A program made the position numbers and the translations under genes. Under the pieces are notes generated by a model, which made no database searches, had not been told where the DNA came from, and saw only the letters and a list, made by a program, of their open reading frames with translations. This document shows positions 1-5,190 of a DNA stretch of 5,190 nt, piece after piece. The stretch comes from an uncultured Roseiflexaceae bacterium (GTDB lineage Bacteria; Chloroflexota; Chloroflexia; Chloroflexales; Roseiflexaceae), in contig CAIZHO010000629.1 of NCBI GenBank assembly GCA_903932805.1, positions 1 through 5,190 on the forward strand, given 5' to 3'. Position 1 is the stretch's first letter. Every line of letters begins with the position of its first letter.

Positions 1-797
1 CATTCCCGATTGAAGCCTGCATATTTGATCTCGATGGGACCGTGTATCTCGGCGATGCAGTCATCCCAGGCGCGGTCGCTGCTACTGAACGTCTCCGCCA
101 GGCGGGTATTCCAGTCCTCTACTTCTCGAATAACCCCACCAAAAATCCGCTCGCATACCACGCCAAACTCACCAACCTTGGCTTTACGGTGAGCGTCGAT
201 CACATCCTCACATCGGCCCTTGTGATGCGTGATTGGCTGTTGAACCAGCCCAATAACCCCATCGTGTACCCCATAGCAGAGCCCGCACTATGGGAGTTAC
301 TGCGCGACGCAGGCATCCACACCAGCACCAATCCAAACGACATCGACTATGTGCTTGCATCGTTCGATCGCACCTTTGACTACCCCAAACTCCAAATCGC
401 CTTCGACGCGATGCGCGCCGGTGCGACCCTAATCGCCACCAACCCCGACAAGTACTGCCCTGTGCCTGGTGGTGGTCAGCCCGATTGCGCCGCCCTGATT
501 GCGGCAATCGAGGCCTGCACCGATACCCGTTTGGCGTTTACTGCCGGCAAGCCGTCGGCACTCGCCGCACAGACGGCCGCTGCACGAGTCGGCGTGCCAA
601 TCGAACGCTGCGTGATGATCGGTGACCGACTCGAAACCGATATCACCATGGGCGCAGCAGGTATGCAAACTGCCCTCGTGATGACCGGTGCGACAACGCC
701 AGAAGTGCTGGCCACGTGGGACGGCCACCGTCCTGATGCCGTCTATCCGTCGGTGGTCGAATGTGTGGCTGCCGTGCTGGCACAAGCTGGGCATTGA
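1..797 (+). CDS. HAD-IIA family hydrolase (NagD/phosphoglycolate phosphatase-like), 5' partial
   Basis: Probable cytosolic Mg-dependent phosphatase acting on a small phosphorylated metabolite. The frame is open from base 3, so the start codon lies just left of the window; 264 residues are visible, close to the usual 250-280 of the family, so few are missing. Seen motifs, in visible-residue numbering: DLDGT (9-13), with the Asp nucleophile and general acid at 9 and 11; FSNNPTK (41-47), motif II; Lys183 in AGKPSA, motif III; GDRLETD (207-213), motif IV with the metal-binding acidic residues. The roughly 130 residues between motifs II and III form the large C2 cap typical of HAD-IIA, and include TNPDKYCPVPGG. 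All catalytic residues are present. An internal GTG at 42 would cut off the DxD motif, so it is not the start. The family contains NagD, AraL, 4-nitrophenylphosphatases and phosphoglycolate phosphatases; the substrate cannot be told from sequence alone. Confidence 0.93.
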   Translation, partial: FPIEACIFDLDGTVYLGDAVIPGAVAATERLRQAGIPVLYFSNNPTKNPLAYHAKLTNLGFTVSVDHILTSALVMRDWLLNQPNNPIVYPIAEPALWELLRDAGIHTSTNPNDIDYVLASFDRTFDYPKLQIAFDAMRAGATLIATNPDKYCPVPGGGQPDCAALIAAIEACTDTRLAFTAGKPSALAAQTAAARVGVPIERCVMIGDRLETDITMGAAGMQTALVMTGATTPEVLATWDGHRPDAVYPSVVECVAAVLAQAGH

Positions 798-954
798 CGT
801 TGGGATCGTTTTATTGACATAAAAAATTGTTTGTGAACTCTGAAATGCAGCGTCTCGCCCGCGAAAACACCACATACGAATTGTTACGAGACCAAGAAAT
901 GACGAATCTTCGACAAACACATCCACAATACACTCGGCTAACATTTACGCAACA

Positions 955-993
955 ACTACTAACTACTAACTACTAACTGATAACTGATAACTG
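955..993 (+). repeat. Heptanucleotide tandem repeat (ACTACTA x3, ACTGATA x2, partial)
   Basis: Perfect 7-bp periodicity is seen: three copies of ACTACTA (955-961, 962-968, 969-975), then two of ACTGATA (976-982, 983-989) and a partial ACTG (990-993). The two variants share ACT at the start and A at the end and differ only in positions 4-6. Because 7 is not a multiple of 3, the TAA made at each junction falls in a different frame, so the array closes all + strand frames. It ends 59 bp before the desulfurase ATG. Short heptamer tandem repeats of this style are known from cyanobacterial genomes; the mechanism of origin is usually taken to be replication slippage. A related copy lies at 5164-5190. 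Confidence 0.92.
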
Positions 994-1037
994 CAATAAT
1001 AAGCCGTATGCACCGACGTGTTGCACCGCACACATCC

Positions 1038-1044
1038 AGAGGGA
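1038..1044 (+). promoter_or_regulatory. Shine-Dalgarno site of the cysteine desulfurase
   Basis: AGAGGGA lies 8 bases before the ATG at 1053, and it decides the start. The frame is open upstream to an ATG at 1008, but that would add 15 residues (beginning MHRRVAPH) that precede the conserved family N-terminus and have no such site. With the start at 1053, catalytic residues fall within one position of the E. coli IscS numbering. Confidence 0.75.
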
Positions 1045-1052
1045 ACCCCGCT

Positions 1053-2210
1053 ATGACCCAGCCCCTGCACTACCTCGATCACGCTGCCACGACGCCCCTC
1101 GCACCCGAGGTGCTCGAGGCAATGATGCCCTATTTGACGACGGTCTATGGCAATCCATCGAGCACCCATCAGGCCGGCCGCACCGCCCTCAATGCCCTCG
1201 ATCAGGCCCGCGACACTGTCGCGGGGATCCTCGGCTGTACTGCGGCCGAGCTGGTGTTCACTGGCGGCGGCAGCGAGGGCGACAACCTGGCCATCAAAGG
1301 CGTCGTGCAGGCATATTTGCGCGACCATGGCTCGGCGCACGTCATCGTTAGTGCTATCGAGCACCACGCCTGTCTGCACGCCGCCGAGTCGTTGGAACGG
1401 AGCGGGATCGCCGTGACCATTCTGCCGGTCGATGGGACGGGGCAAGTAGCCGCGGCAGACCTGGCGGCCGCATTGCGCCCCGACACCGCGCTGGTCTCGA
1501 TCATGTATGCCAACAACGAGATCGGCACCATCCAGCCCATCGCCGCACTCGCCGCCATCGCCAAAGCGCAACACATCCCGTTCCATACCGATGCGGTCCA
1601 AGCTGCCGGATTGTTGCCTATCGGGGTGGCCGATTTGGGGGTGGATGTGCTGACCATGACGGCCCACAAGTTCTATGGTCCCAAAGGCACAGGCGTCAAC
1701 TATGTGCGCCGCGGCATCGCCTGTACGCCCCAAATCCACGGTGGCGCGCAAGAGCGCCGGCGCCGTGCCGGTACCGAAAACATCGCCGGCATCGTCGGCT
1801 TTGCTGCGGCCCTGCAGCACGCCGAGGCCAAGCGCGTGGCCGAGGTTGCCCGCTTGACGCCGTTGCGCGATGCGTTGATTGCCGGGATCATGGGCAAACT
1901 GCCCGGCGTGCGCCTGACGGGGCACGCGACCCAACGCCTGGCCAACAACGCCAGCTTCGTCATCGACGGCGTCGACGGCGACAGCCTGTTGATCCTGCTC
2001 GATCAGCGCGGCATCTGCGCCTCGAGTGGGTCGGCCTGCACCAGCGGGTCGCTCGAGCCGTCGCACGTGCTCGCCGCGATTGGTGCAATCGGCAGCGACG
2101 AACAAGCCGCCCTGCGCGTGTCGTTGGGGCGCACCAGCGACGCAGACACAGTCGATTACGCGATTGCTGCAGTGGTGGATGTGGTCCAAAAGTTGCGCTT
2201 GGTAGCCTAG
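1053..2210 (+). CDS. Cysteine desulfurase, NifS/IscS type (class V aminotransferase fold)
   Basis: PLP enzyme that takes sulfur from L-cysteine, giving alanine and an enzyme persulfide for Fe-S cluster assembly, tRNA thiolation or cofactor synthesis; cytosolic. It has 385 residues. Seen: YLDHAATTPL near the N-terminus, GNPSSTH, His104 in IEHH (general base/PLP stacking), Asp180 and Gln183 in FHTDAVQ (PLP contacts), Lys206 in TAHKFYGPKG (Schiff base), GGAQERRRRAGTEN, and the persulfide Cys329 in SSGSACTSGSLEPSHVL. These positions match E. coli IscS (H104, D180, Q183, K206, C328) almost exactly, so the enzyme looks intact and belongs to the group with the long mobile Cys loop. The protein stops after VVQKLRLVA and lacks the C-terminal tail that IscS adds; the Cys-loop wording is closer to NifS. 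No iscU, iscR, sufE or mnmA is in the window, so the sulfur acceptor is unknown. The gene sits alone on + after a 255-bp spacer and converges on the next gene. Confidence 0.97.
   Translation: MTQPLHYLDHAATTPLAPEVLEAMMPYLTTVYGNPSSTHQAGRTALNALDQARDTVAGILGCTAAELVFTGGGSEGDNLAIKGVVQAYLRDHGSAHVIVSAIEHHACLHAAESLERSGIAVTILPVDGTGQVAAADLAAALRPDTALVSIMYANNEIGTIQPIAALAAIAKAQHIPFHTDAVQAAGLLPIGVADLGVDVLTMTAHKFYGPKGTGVNYVRRGIACTPQIHGGAQERRRRAGTENIAGIVGFAAALQHAEAKRVAEVARLTPLRDALIAGIMGKLPGVRLTGHATQRLANNASFVIDGVDGDSLLILLDQRGICASSGSACTSGSLEPSHVLAAIGAIGSDEQAALRVSLGRTSDADTVDYAIAAVVDVVQKLRLVA
2207..2210. other. CTAG palindrome holding the stop codons of two convergent genes
   Basis: The + strand stop TAG of the desulfurase is 2208-2210 and the - strand stop TAG of the YigZ gene is 2209-2207. 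Both are read from the same four-base palindrome, so the genes overlap by 4 bp and no DNA remains between them for a terminator. I see no strong hairpin plus T run close on either side, so transcripts of both genes probably run into the neighbouring coding sequence. Confidence 0.9.
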
Positions 2211-2818
2211 TCGAGGTCGGTGTGCAGGATCTCGATGGTGCCGGCGGTCTGTTCGATCAAGAGGGCTTCGATGGTGTGGGCGTCGGCGACCCGGACGGTG
2301 ACTGTCAACGTGACGTCGGTGCCGAATTCTTCGTTGTCGATGCTGCTATCAAAGCCTGCTAATTGGCGTTTTACGCCTTCATAGAGCGGGTAGGGCATGA
2401 CCATCAAGAGGCTGCAGCGGGCGATTTTTTCGACGCGTACGACCTCGGCCAGCACGGCTTTGACGCTGTCGCCATAGGCATGCACGAGGCCGCCCGTGCC
2501 CAACAAGGTACCCCCGAAATAGCGCGTCACAACCACCACCACGTCACCCAATCCACTCCCTTTGAGGACCGCCAAGGCGGGTCGGCCGGCCGTGCCCGAC
2601 GGTTCGCCGTCGTCGCTCATGCCGAGGGTGGTGGTGCCGCCGTGTCCGATGACATAGGCATACACGTGGTGATTGGCGTCTGGCATTTTGGCGCGTATCG
2701 ATGCGATAAACGCCCGTGCAGTCGCAACCTCGGCAGCGGGTGCAAGGTGGGTGATGAAGCGCGAATTGCTGACGCGGAGCTCGACGGTGACCGGTCCGGC
2801 CGGGATTTCGTTGGGCAT
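2207..2818 (-). CDS. yigZ: YigZ/IMPACT family protein (UPF0029)
   Basis: 203 residues, the same size as E. coli YigZ (204). The N-terminal IMPACT domain (about 12-125) shows SRFI (19-22), NHHVYAY (49-55), SDDGEPSGTAG (68-78) and the UPF0029 signature RYFGGTLLGTGGLVHAYG (99-116). A small ferredoxin-like C-terminal domain follows (about 135-200). It is a cytosolic protein. The bacterial role is poorly known: eukaryotic IMPACT/Yih1 binds GCN1 and limits Gcn2 activation, and the bacterial fold resembles nucleic-acid or elongation-factor domains. Start choice: the frame extends upstream to a GTG at 2920, but the extra 34 residues are Arg-rich and unlike the family, whereas ATG 2818 gives the expected N-terminus. 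The site before this ATG is weak (an A-rich AAAAAGAA, 8 bases away). It lies 110 bp after the histidine kinase on the same strand, so co-transcription is possible; its stop overlaps that of the convergent desulfurase. Confidence 0.94.
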   Translation of the reverse strand: MPNEIPAGPVTVELRVSNSRFITHLAPAAEVATARAFIASIRAKMPDANHHVYAYVIGHGGTTTLGMSDDGEPSGTAGRPALAVLKGSGLGDVVVVVTRYFGGTLLGTGGLVHAYGDSVKAVLAEVVRVEKIARCSLLMVMPYPLYEGVKRQLAGFDSSIDNEEFGTDVTLTVTVRVADAHTIEALLIEQTAGTIEILHTDLD

Positions 2819-2928
2819 GGTGGTGGTTCTTTTTCTGTGAAAAGTCCGGCCGTACCACGTGCGGCGTCTGACGCATGGGCATCTGCCGCTCCGGCGTGTG
2901 GGCGCCGGCACGGCGCACACGAAGGGGT
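2819..2928. other. Spacer between kinase and yigZ
   Basis: This 110-bp non-coding stretch separates two minus-strand genes. The half next to the kinase is very GC-rich with stem-loops; the half next to yigZ is A-rich on the minus strand. I find no convincing -10/-35 pair for yigZ here, which leaves read-through from the kinase as the simplest way to express it. Confidence 0.5.
2895..2921 (-). terminator. GC-rich stem-loop just after the kinase stop (possible attenuator or terminator without T run)
   Basis: On the minus strand, CGTGTGCGCC pairs with GGCGC and ACACG around the 5-base loop GTGCC. This makes a 10-bp stem with a 2-base bulge, beginning 7 bases after the kinase TAA. A second small stem (GCCG/CGGC, loop GAG) follows at 2885-2895, sharing one base. 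No U run follows on either strand, so it is not a classical intrinsic terminator; it could protect the kinase mRNA end, cause partial termination before yigZ, or simply reflect high GC. Confidence 0.35.
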
Positions 2929-5082
2929 TTAGTCTTCGTGCGCCAAATCCGTTGCCACCGGCAACGAGAAGTGGAACGTGCTGCCCTTGTTGATTTCGCT
3001 GTGTGCCCAGGCCCGACCGCCGTGGAGCTCGACCAGCCCTTTGACGATGGTGAGCCCCAGGCCCGTACCGCCGATGCTTTTGGTGTTGCTGGTGTCGACC
3101 CGTACGAAGCGATCCCAGATGCGCGACAGGTTTTCGGCGGTGATGCCGATGCCCTCGTCGCTGATGCTGATGTGCAAAAACTGCCCGTCGGGGTGGCGCG
3201 CCGGCGGGTTGGCCAGCTCACGCACGCGCACGGTGATGGTGCCGCCGTCGGGCGAGTATTTGGCGGCGTTCGAGATGAGATTGGTCAAAATCTGGCGCAC
3301 GCGGTCTTTGTCGGCATAGGCCGGCGGCAGATGGGGCGGCACATCAAAGGCGATCTGGTGGTTGGCGAAGGTGACGCTGTGCTGCAGTTTTTTGGCCAGA
3401 TCGACGGACAGTTCGCCGACGGCGATGGGCCAGCGATTGATGCGTACGGTGTTGGCTTCGATACGGGCGTAGTCGAGCATTTCGTGCACGAGGCTCTGCA
3501 GATTTTCGGCTTCGCTGCGCAGGATGCGCAGCAGGTTTTTTTGGGCCTCGCTGGGCAAATCGCGGTTGAGCAAGATATCAGAGTAGCCCATGATCGAGGT
3601 CAGCGGCGTTTTGAGCTCGTGCGAGACGAGCGACGCAAACTCGCTCTTGAGGCGGTCTGCCTCGGTCTCACGCGTGGTGTCGTTGATGACCCAGATGCGG
3701 CCGGTGATGTGCTCGCTGTTGTCGCGCGTCGGTACCGACAGAATCTGCAACTCCTGGTGCGGGTTGCGTAGCTTGAGGCTCATCGAAATCTCTTGGTCGG
3801 GATTGCTGTGGGCGTTGTCGCTGAACTGCGTAAAGGCGTTCGAGTCGATGAAGCGCGGCAACAACAGCGCCAACATGTCGAACGGCACGCGGAAGCCGAC
3901 GCCCACCTGCTCGGCGGTCAATCCCCAAATATGCAGAAATGCGGGATTGTGGCGGAGCACCTGGCCGTAGCGATCGATGAGCACGAGGCCTGACGGGATG
4001 CTCTGGAAGACCTGATTGAGCTGCGTGCTCCGTTCGAGCAGCTCCTGGTAACGGATGGCCCGGCGCAACGGCGCTGCAGACGCTTCGGCGACACCCAGGG
4101 CCAGGGCCGATTCGTGTTCGCTGAAGGCGTCGACCCGACCACTGTCGAGGCAGAGCACGGCTTCGACCTGCTTGTCGACCACCAACGGGATTGCCAACGT
4201 GGAGCGCACGGTGGGCAGATTGGAATAGAAGTAGGTGACGTCGTCGGGGGCATCTTTGAGCATCAGGGGGCGTGCCGAACGGGCGACTTTGCCGGCGACA
4301 CCGCTGTCCCAGTTCCAGCGATGGCGGATGTGCTCGACTGCGCCTGAGCGCAGAGGAGTGACCTGGTAGCCGTGCACGGCGATGAGCTCTATTTCTTGGC
4401 GGTCTGGGTCGACCAATACGATGCTGCCGTATTCGGCGCCACTGTATTCGCAGGCCCGCGCCAAAATCATCGGGAGCAGCCCATGGAGCGGGATGGGCGG
4501 CTCAAAATCCGTGCGCAGCTGGGCCATGATATCGACGATGCGTAATTGCTTGCGGGCAGCCTGGAGCAGCTGTTCGTCGTGGTTACTATGGGGGGTACTG
4601 GCTACCAGCAGCACGAGCTGCGTGGCAAACAGCGGGATGAGTGCGTCGACGGCCGCGAGGTCACGGACATTGACCGGTTGCGGACTATCGGTGCGAAACG
4701 CAAAAACGCCGTAGACCTCATTGTTGGCCATGATGGGGATGCACGTGGTGGTGTAGAGGCGTGCCGCAAACGACCCACTGCGTGCCGGCAAATCGGCGCT
4801 GGCGTCGCGTGTCTGTGGGCTTTGGGTGGTGATGCAGGCCTGCACCAACTCGTCGTCCCAGGCGATGCCCCAGGTGCCGCCACCGACCACGTGGACCATG
4901 CCTTGGCGCGTGGGGAAGTCGGTCCAATAACTCAGCCGTACCTCGTCGAACGACATCACCGTGCGCATCGCCACAAACACCTGCGCCACGCGCGCATCGA
5001 ATGGCTGTGTGGTGCTCAAGGTCTTGGCGCAGGCCGCTATGACGCGCAAGTGTGGCTGGGTGAGCGGTGTGGTCGACGACAT
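2929..5082 (-). CDS. Soluble sensor histidine kinase, GAF-GAF-PAS-HisKA-HATPase_c
   Basis: 717-residue two-component sensor kinase. Domains by residue: GAF1 about 20-160; short helical linker 165-190; GAF2 about 195-345 (with VDKQVEAVLCLDSG, typical of GAF); PAS about 352-470; HisKA 475-545 with phospho-acceptor His488 in SHELKTP (Glu489 and Thr492 form the usual E-x-x-T phosphatase motif); HATPase_c 585-710 with Asn605 in the N box (ISNAAKYSPDGG), G1 DEGIGI (642-647), F box IWDRF (655-659) and G2 GGTGLGL (671-677). All catalytic boxes are intact. I see no transmembrane helix or signal peptide, so it should sense a cytosolic signal. Neither GAF shows a recognisable phytochrome chromophore motif; the ligand is unknown. 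There is no receiver domain in the protein and no response regulator in the window. The ATG at 5082 has only a weak ribosome site, but it lies about 40 bases below a near-consensus promoter, which supports this start. Confidence 0.96.
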   Translation of the reverse strand: MSSTTPLTQPHLRVIAACAKTLSTTQPFDARVAQVFVAMRTVMSFDEVRLSYWTDFPTRQGMVHVVGGGTWGIAWDDELVQACITTQSPQTRDASADLPARSGSFAARLYTTTCIPIMANNEVYGVFAFRTDSPQPVNVRDLAAVDALIPLFATQLVLLVASTPHSNHDEQLLQAARKQLRIVDIMAQLRTDFEPPIPLHGLLPMILARACEYSGAEYGSIVLVDPDRQEIELIAVHGYQVTPLRSGAVEHIRHRWNWDSGVAGKVARSARPLMLKDAPDDVTYFYSNLPTVRSTLAIPLVVDKQVEAVLCLDSGRVDAFSEHESALALGVAEASAAPLRRAIRYQELLERSTQLNQVFQSIPSGLVLIDRYGQVLRHNPAFLHIWGLTAEQVGVGFRVPFDMLALLLPRFIDSNAFTQFSDNAHSNPDQEISMSLKLRNPHQELQILSVPTRDNSEHITGRIWVINDTTRETEADRLKSEFASLVSHELKTPLTSIMGYSDILLNRDLPSEAQKNLLRILRSEAENLQSLVHEMLDYARIEANTVRINRWPIAVGELSVDLAKKLQHSVTFANHQIAFDVPPHLPPAYADKDRVRQILTNLISNAAKYSPDGGTITVRVRELANPPARHPDGQFLHISISDEGIGITAENLSRIWDRFVRVDTSNTKSIGGTGLGLTIVKGLVELHGGRAWAHSEINKGSTFHFSLPVATDLAHED

Positions 5083-5126
5083 AGTGGGGGTGCTCGCTCA
5101 TCTGATAATCGCACATCTATTTGGAT

Positions 5127-5155
5127 ATTTTAGGTTGTGCACTAGACAGTGTCAA
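5127..5155 (-). promoter_or_regulatory. Near-consensus sigma-70 promoter of the histidine kinase
   Basis: On the minus strand, a perfect -35 TTGACA (5155-5150) is followed by a 17-base spacer and a -10 TAAAAT (5132-5127; 5 of 6 consensus). Transcription would begin near 5120, giving a leader of about 38 bases before the ATG at 5082. This is the clearest promoter in the window. Its strength suggests steady expression of the kinase and possibly of yigZ behind it. The heptamer repeat begins 9 bp upstream of the -35, where an activator or repressor could bind. Confidence 0.78.
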
Positions 5156-5163
5156 TGCAGAGG

Positions 5164-5190
5164 TATCAGTGATGAGATATCAGTGATCAG
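5164..5190 (-). repeat. Degenerate heptamer repeat upstream of the kinase promoter
   Basis: TATCAGTGAT occurs twice (5164-5173 and 5178-5187), exactly 14 bases apart, i.e. two heptamer units. Read toward the kinase, the units are a partial CTGATC, then ACTGATA, TCTCATC and ACTGATA; the third unit is degenerate (4 of 7 matches). ACTGATA is the same unit as in the array at 955-993. The repeat touches the window edge and may continue. Confidence 0.7.

Larger units (their letters stand above)
798..1052. other. AT-rich intergenic spacer with regulatory potential
   Basis: This 255-bp stretch lies between the hydrolase and the desulfurase and is visibly AT-richer than the genes on both sides. It contains an isolated TTGACA (814-819) without a convincing -10 at normal spacing, a 43-codon open frame (845-976) that I do not consider a gene, the heptamer array (955-993), and the ribosome binding site of the next gene. 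I see no GC-rich stem followed by a T run after the hydrolase stop, so I cannot place a terminator. The desulfurase promoter is presumably here but I cannot assign it firmly. Confidence 0.6.
5083..5190. other. Upstream region of the kinase gene
   Basis: The 108 bp to the window edge are non-coding as far as can be seen. They contain the 5' leader of the kinase mRNA (about 38 bases), the promoter (5127-5155) and a heptamer-related repeat (5164-5190). The leader includes one further copy of the motif in the opposite sense (CTGATAA on +, 5102-5108). Confidence 0.6.

Noticed and set aside
814..819. TTGACA as the -35 of a promoter for the desulfurase.
   Set aside because: The hexamer is perfect, but at spacings of 16-19 bases the following six bases (AACTCT, CTCTGA and similar) do not resemble TATAAT.
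854..863. Stem TCGC/GCGA as a terminator of the hydrolase gene.
   Set aside because: Four base pairs with a two-base loop and no T run are too weak.
955..975. Repeated TACTAAC, identical to the yeast intron branch-point sequence.
   Set aside because: All genes here are bacterial and uninterrupted; the match follows from the heptamer unit itself.
955..993. CRISPR array or iteron-type origin from the direct repeats.
   Set aside because: Units are 7 bp, contiguous and without spacers, far too short for CRISPR; no replication initiator gene or DnaA-box cluster is nearby.
966..2189. A 407-codon open frame on the minus strand, longer than the desulfurase it covers.
   Set aside because: It is antisense to a protein with every catalytic motif of the family; long antisense frames are common in GC-rich genes, its start lies inside the heptamer array and its product resembles nothing I know.
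2819..2920. An extended YigZ starting at GTG 2920 with 34 extra residues.
   Set aside because: The extension is Arg-rich, runs through the hairpin region and is absent from the family; ATG 2818 gives the standard length.
2363..2932. A 189-codon + strand frame opposite yigZ.
   Set aside because: Shadow of the conserved YigZ frame, without its own recognisable motifs.
2875..3771. A 298-codon + strand frame opposite the end of the kinase, and a similar 195-codon one at 4546-5133.
   Set aside because: Both are antisense shadows of a kinase with intact boxes; their composition is dictated by the codon use of the real gene.

Overview
This is a GC-rich bacterial window (roughly 60% GC in the genes) with four protein genes, three of them complete. 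In order they are: a HAD-IIA sugar-phosphatase-type hydrolase on + (cut at the left edge), a NifS/IscS-type cysteine desulfurase on +, a YigZ/IMPACT-family protein on -, and a soluble GAF-GAF-PAS histidine kinase on -. I see no RNA gene, CRISPR array, transposase or phage gene. The GC content, the multi-GAF cytosolic kinase and heptanucleotide tandem repeats in the spacers would fit a filamentous Chloroflexota-like bacterium. That placement is a weak inference from style, not from a marker gene.

Layout. Positions 1-797 hold the hydrolase, missing only a few N-terminal residues. Positions 798-1052 are an AT-richer spacer carrying a clear 7-bp tandem repeat (955-993) and the ribosome binding site of the desulfurase. 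The desulfurase (1053-2210) meets the YigZ gene (2207-2818, minus) tail to tail, and their two TAG stops lie in one CTAG palindrome, leaving no intergenic DNA. A 110-bp spacer with a strong hairpin separates YigZ from the kinase (2929-5082, minus). The right end (5083-5190) holds a near-consensus sigma-70 promoter for the kinase, and beyond it a second, degenerate copy of the same heptamer family.

How the genes relate. The kinase and yigZ point the same way, with one good promoter in front of the kinase, so they may be co-transcribed. No response regulator is in view, so the kinase is an orphan within the window. No Fe-S scaffold or thiolase is adjacent to the desulfurase. The genes read as largely housekeeping functions placed side by side rather than one pathway. 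I do not see a clear novel system. The most unusual signal is the shared heptamer repeat, which lies upstream of two diverging transcription units in the same orientation relative to each downstream gene.
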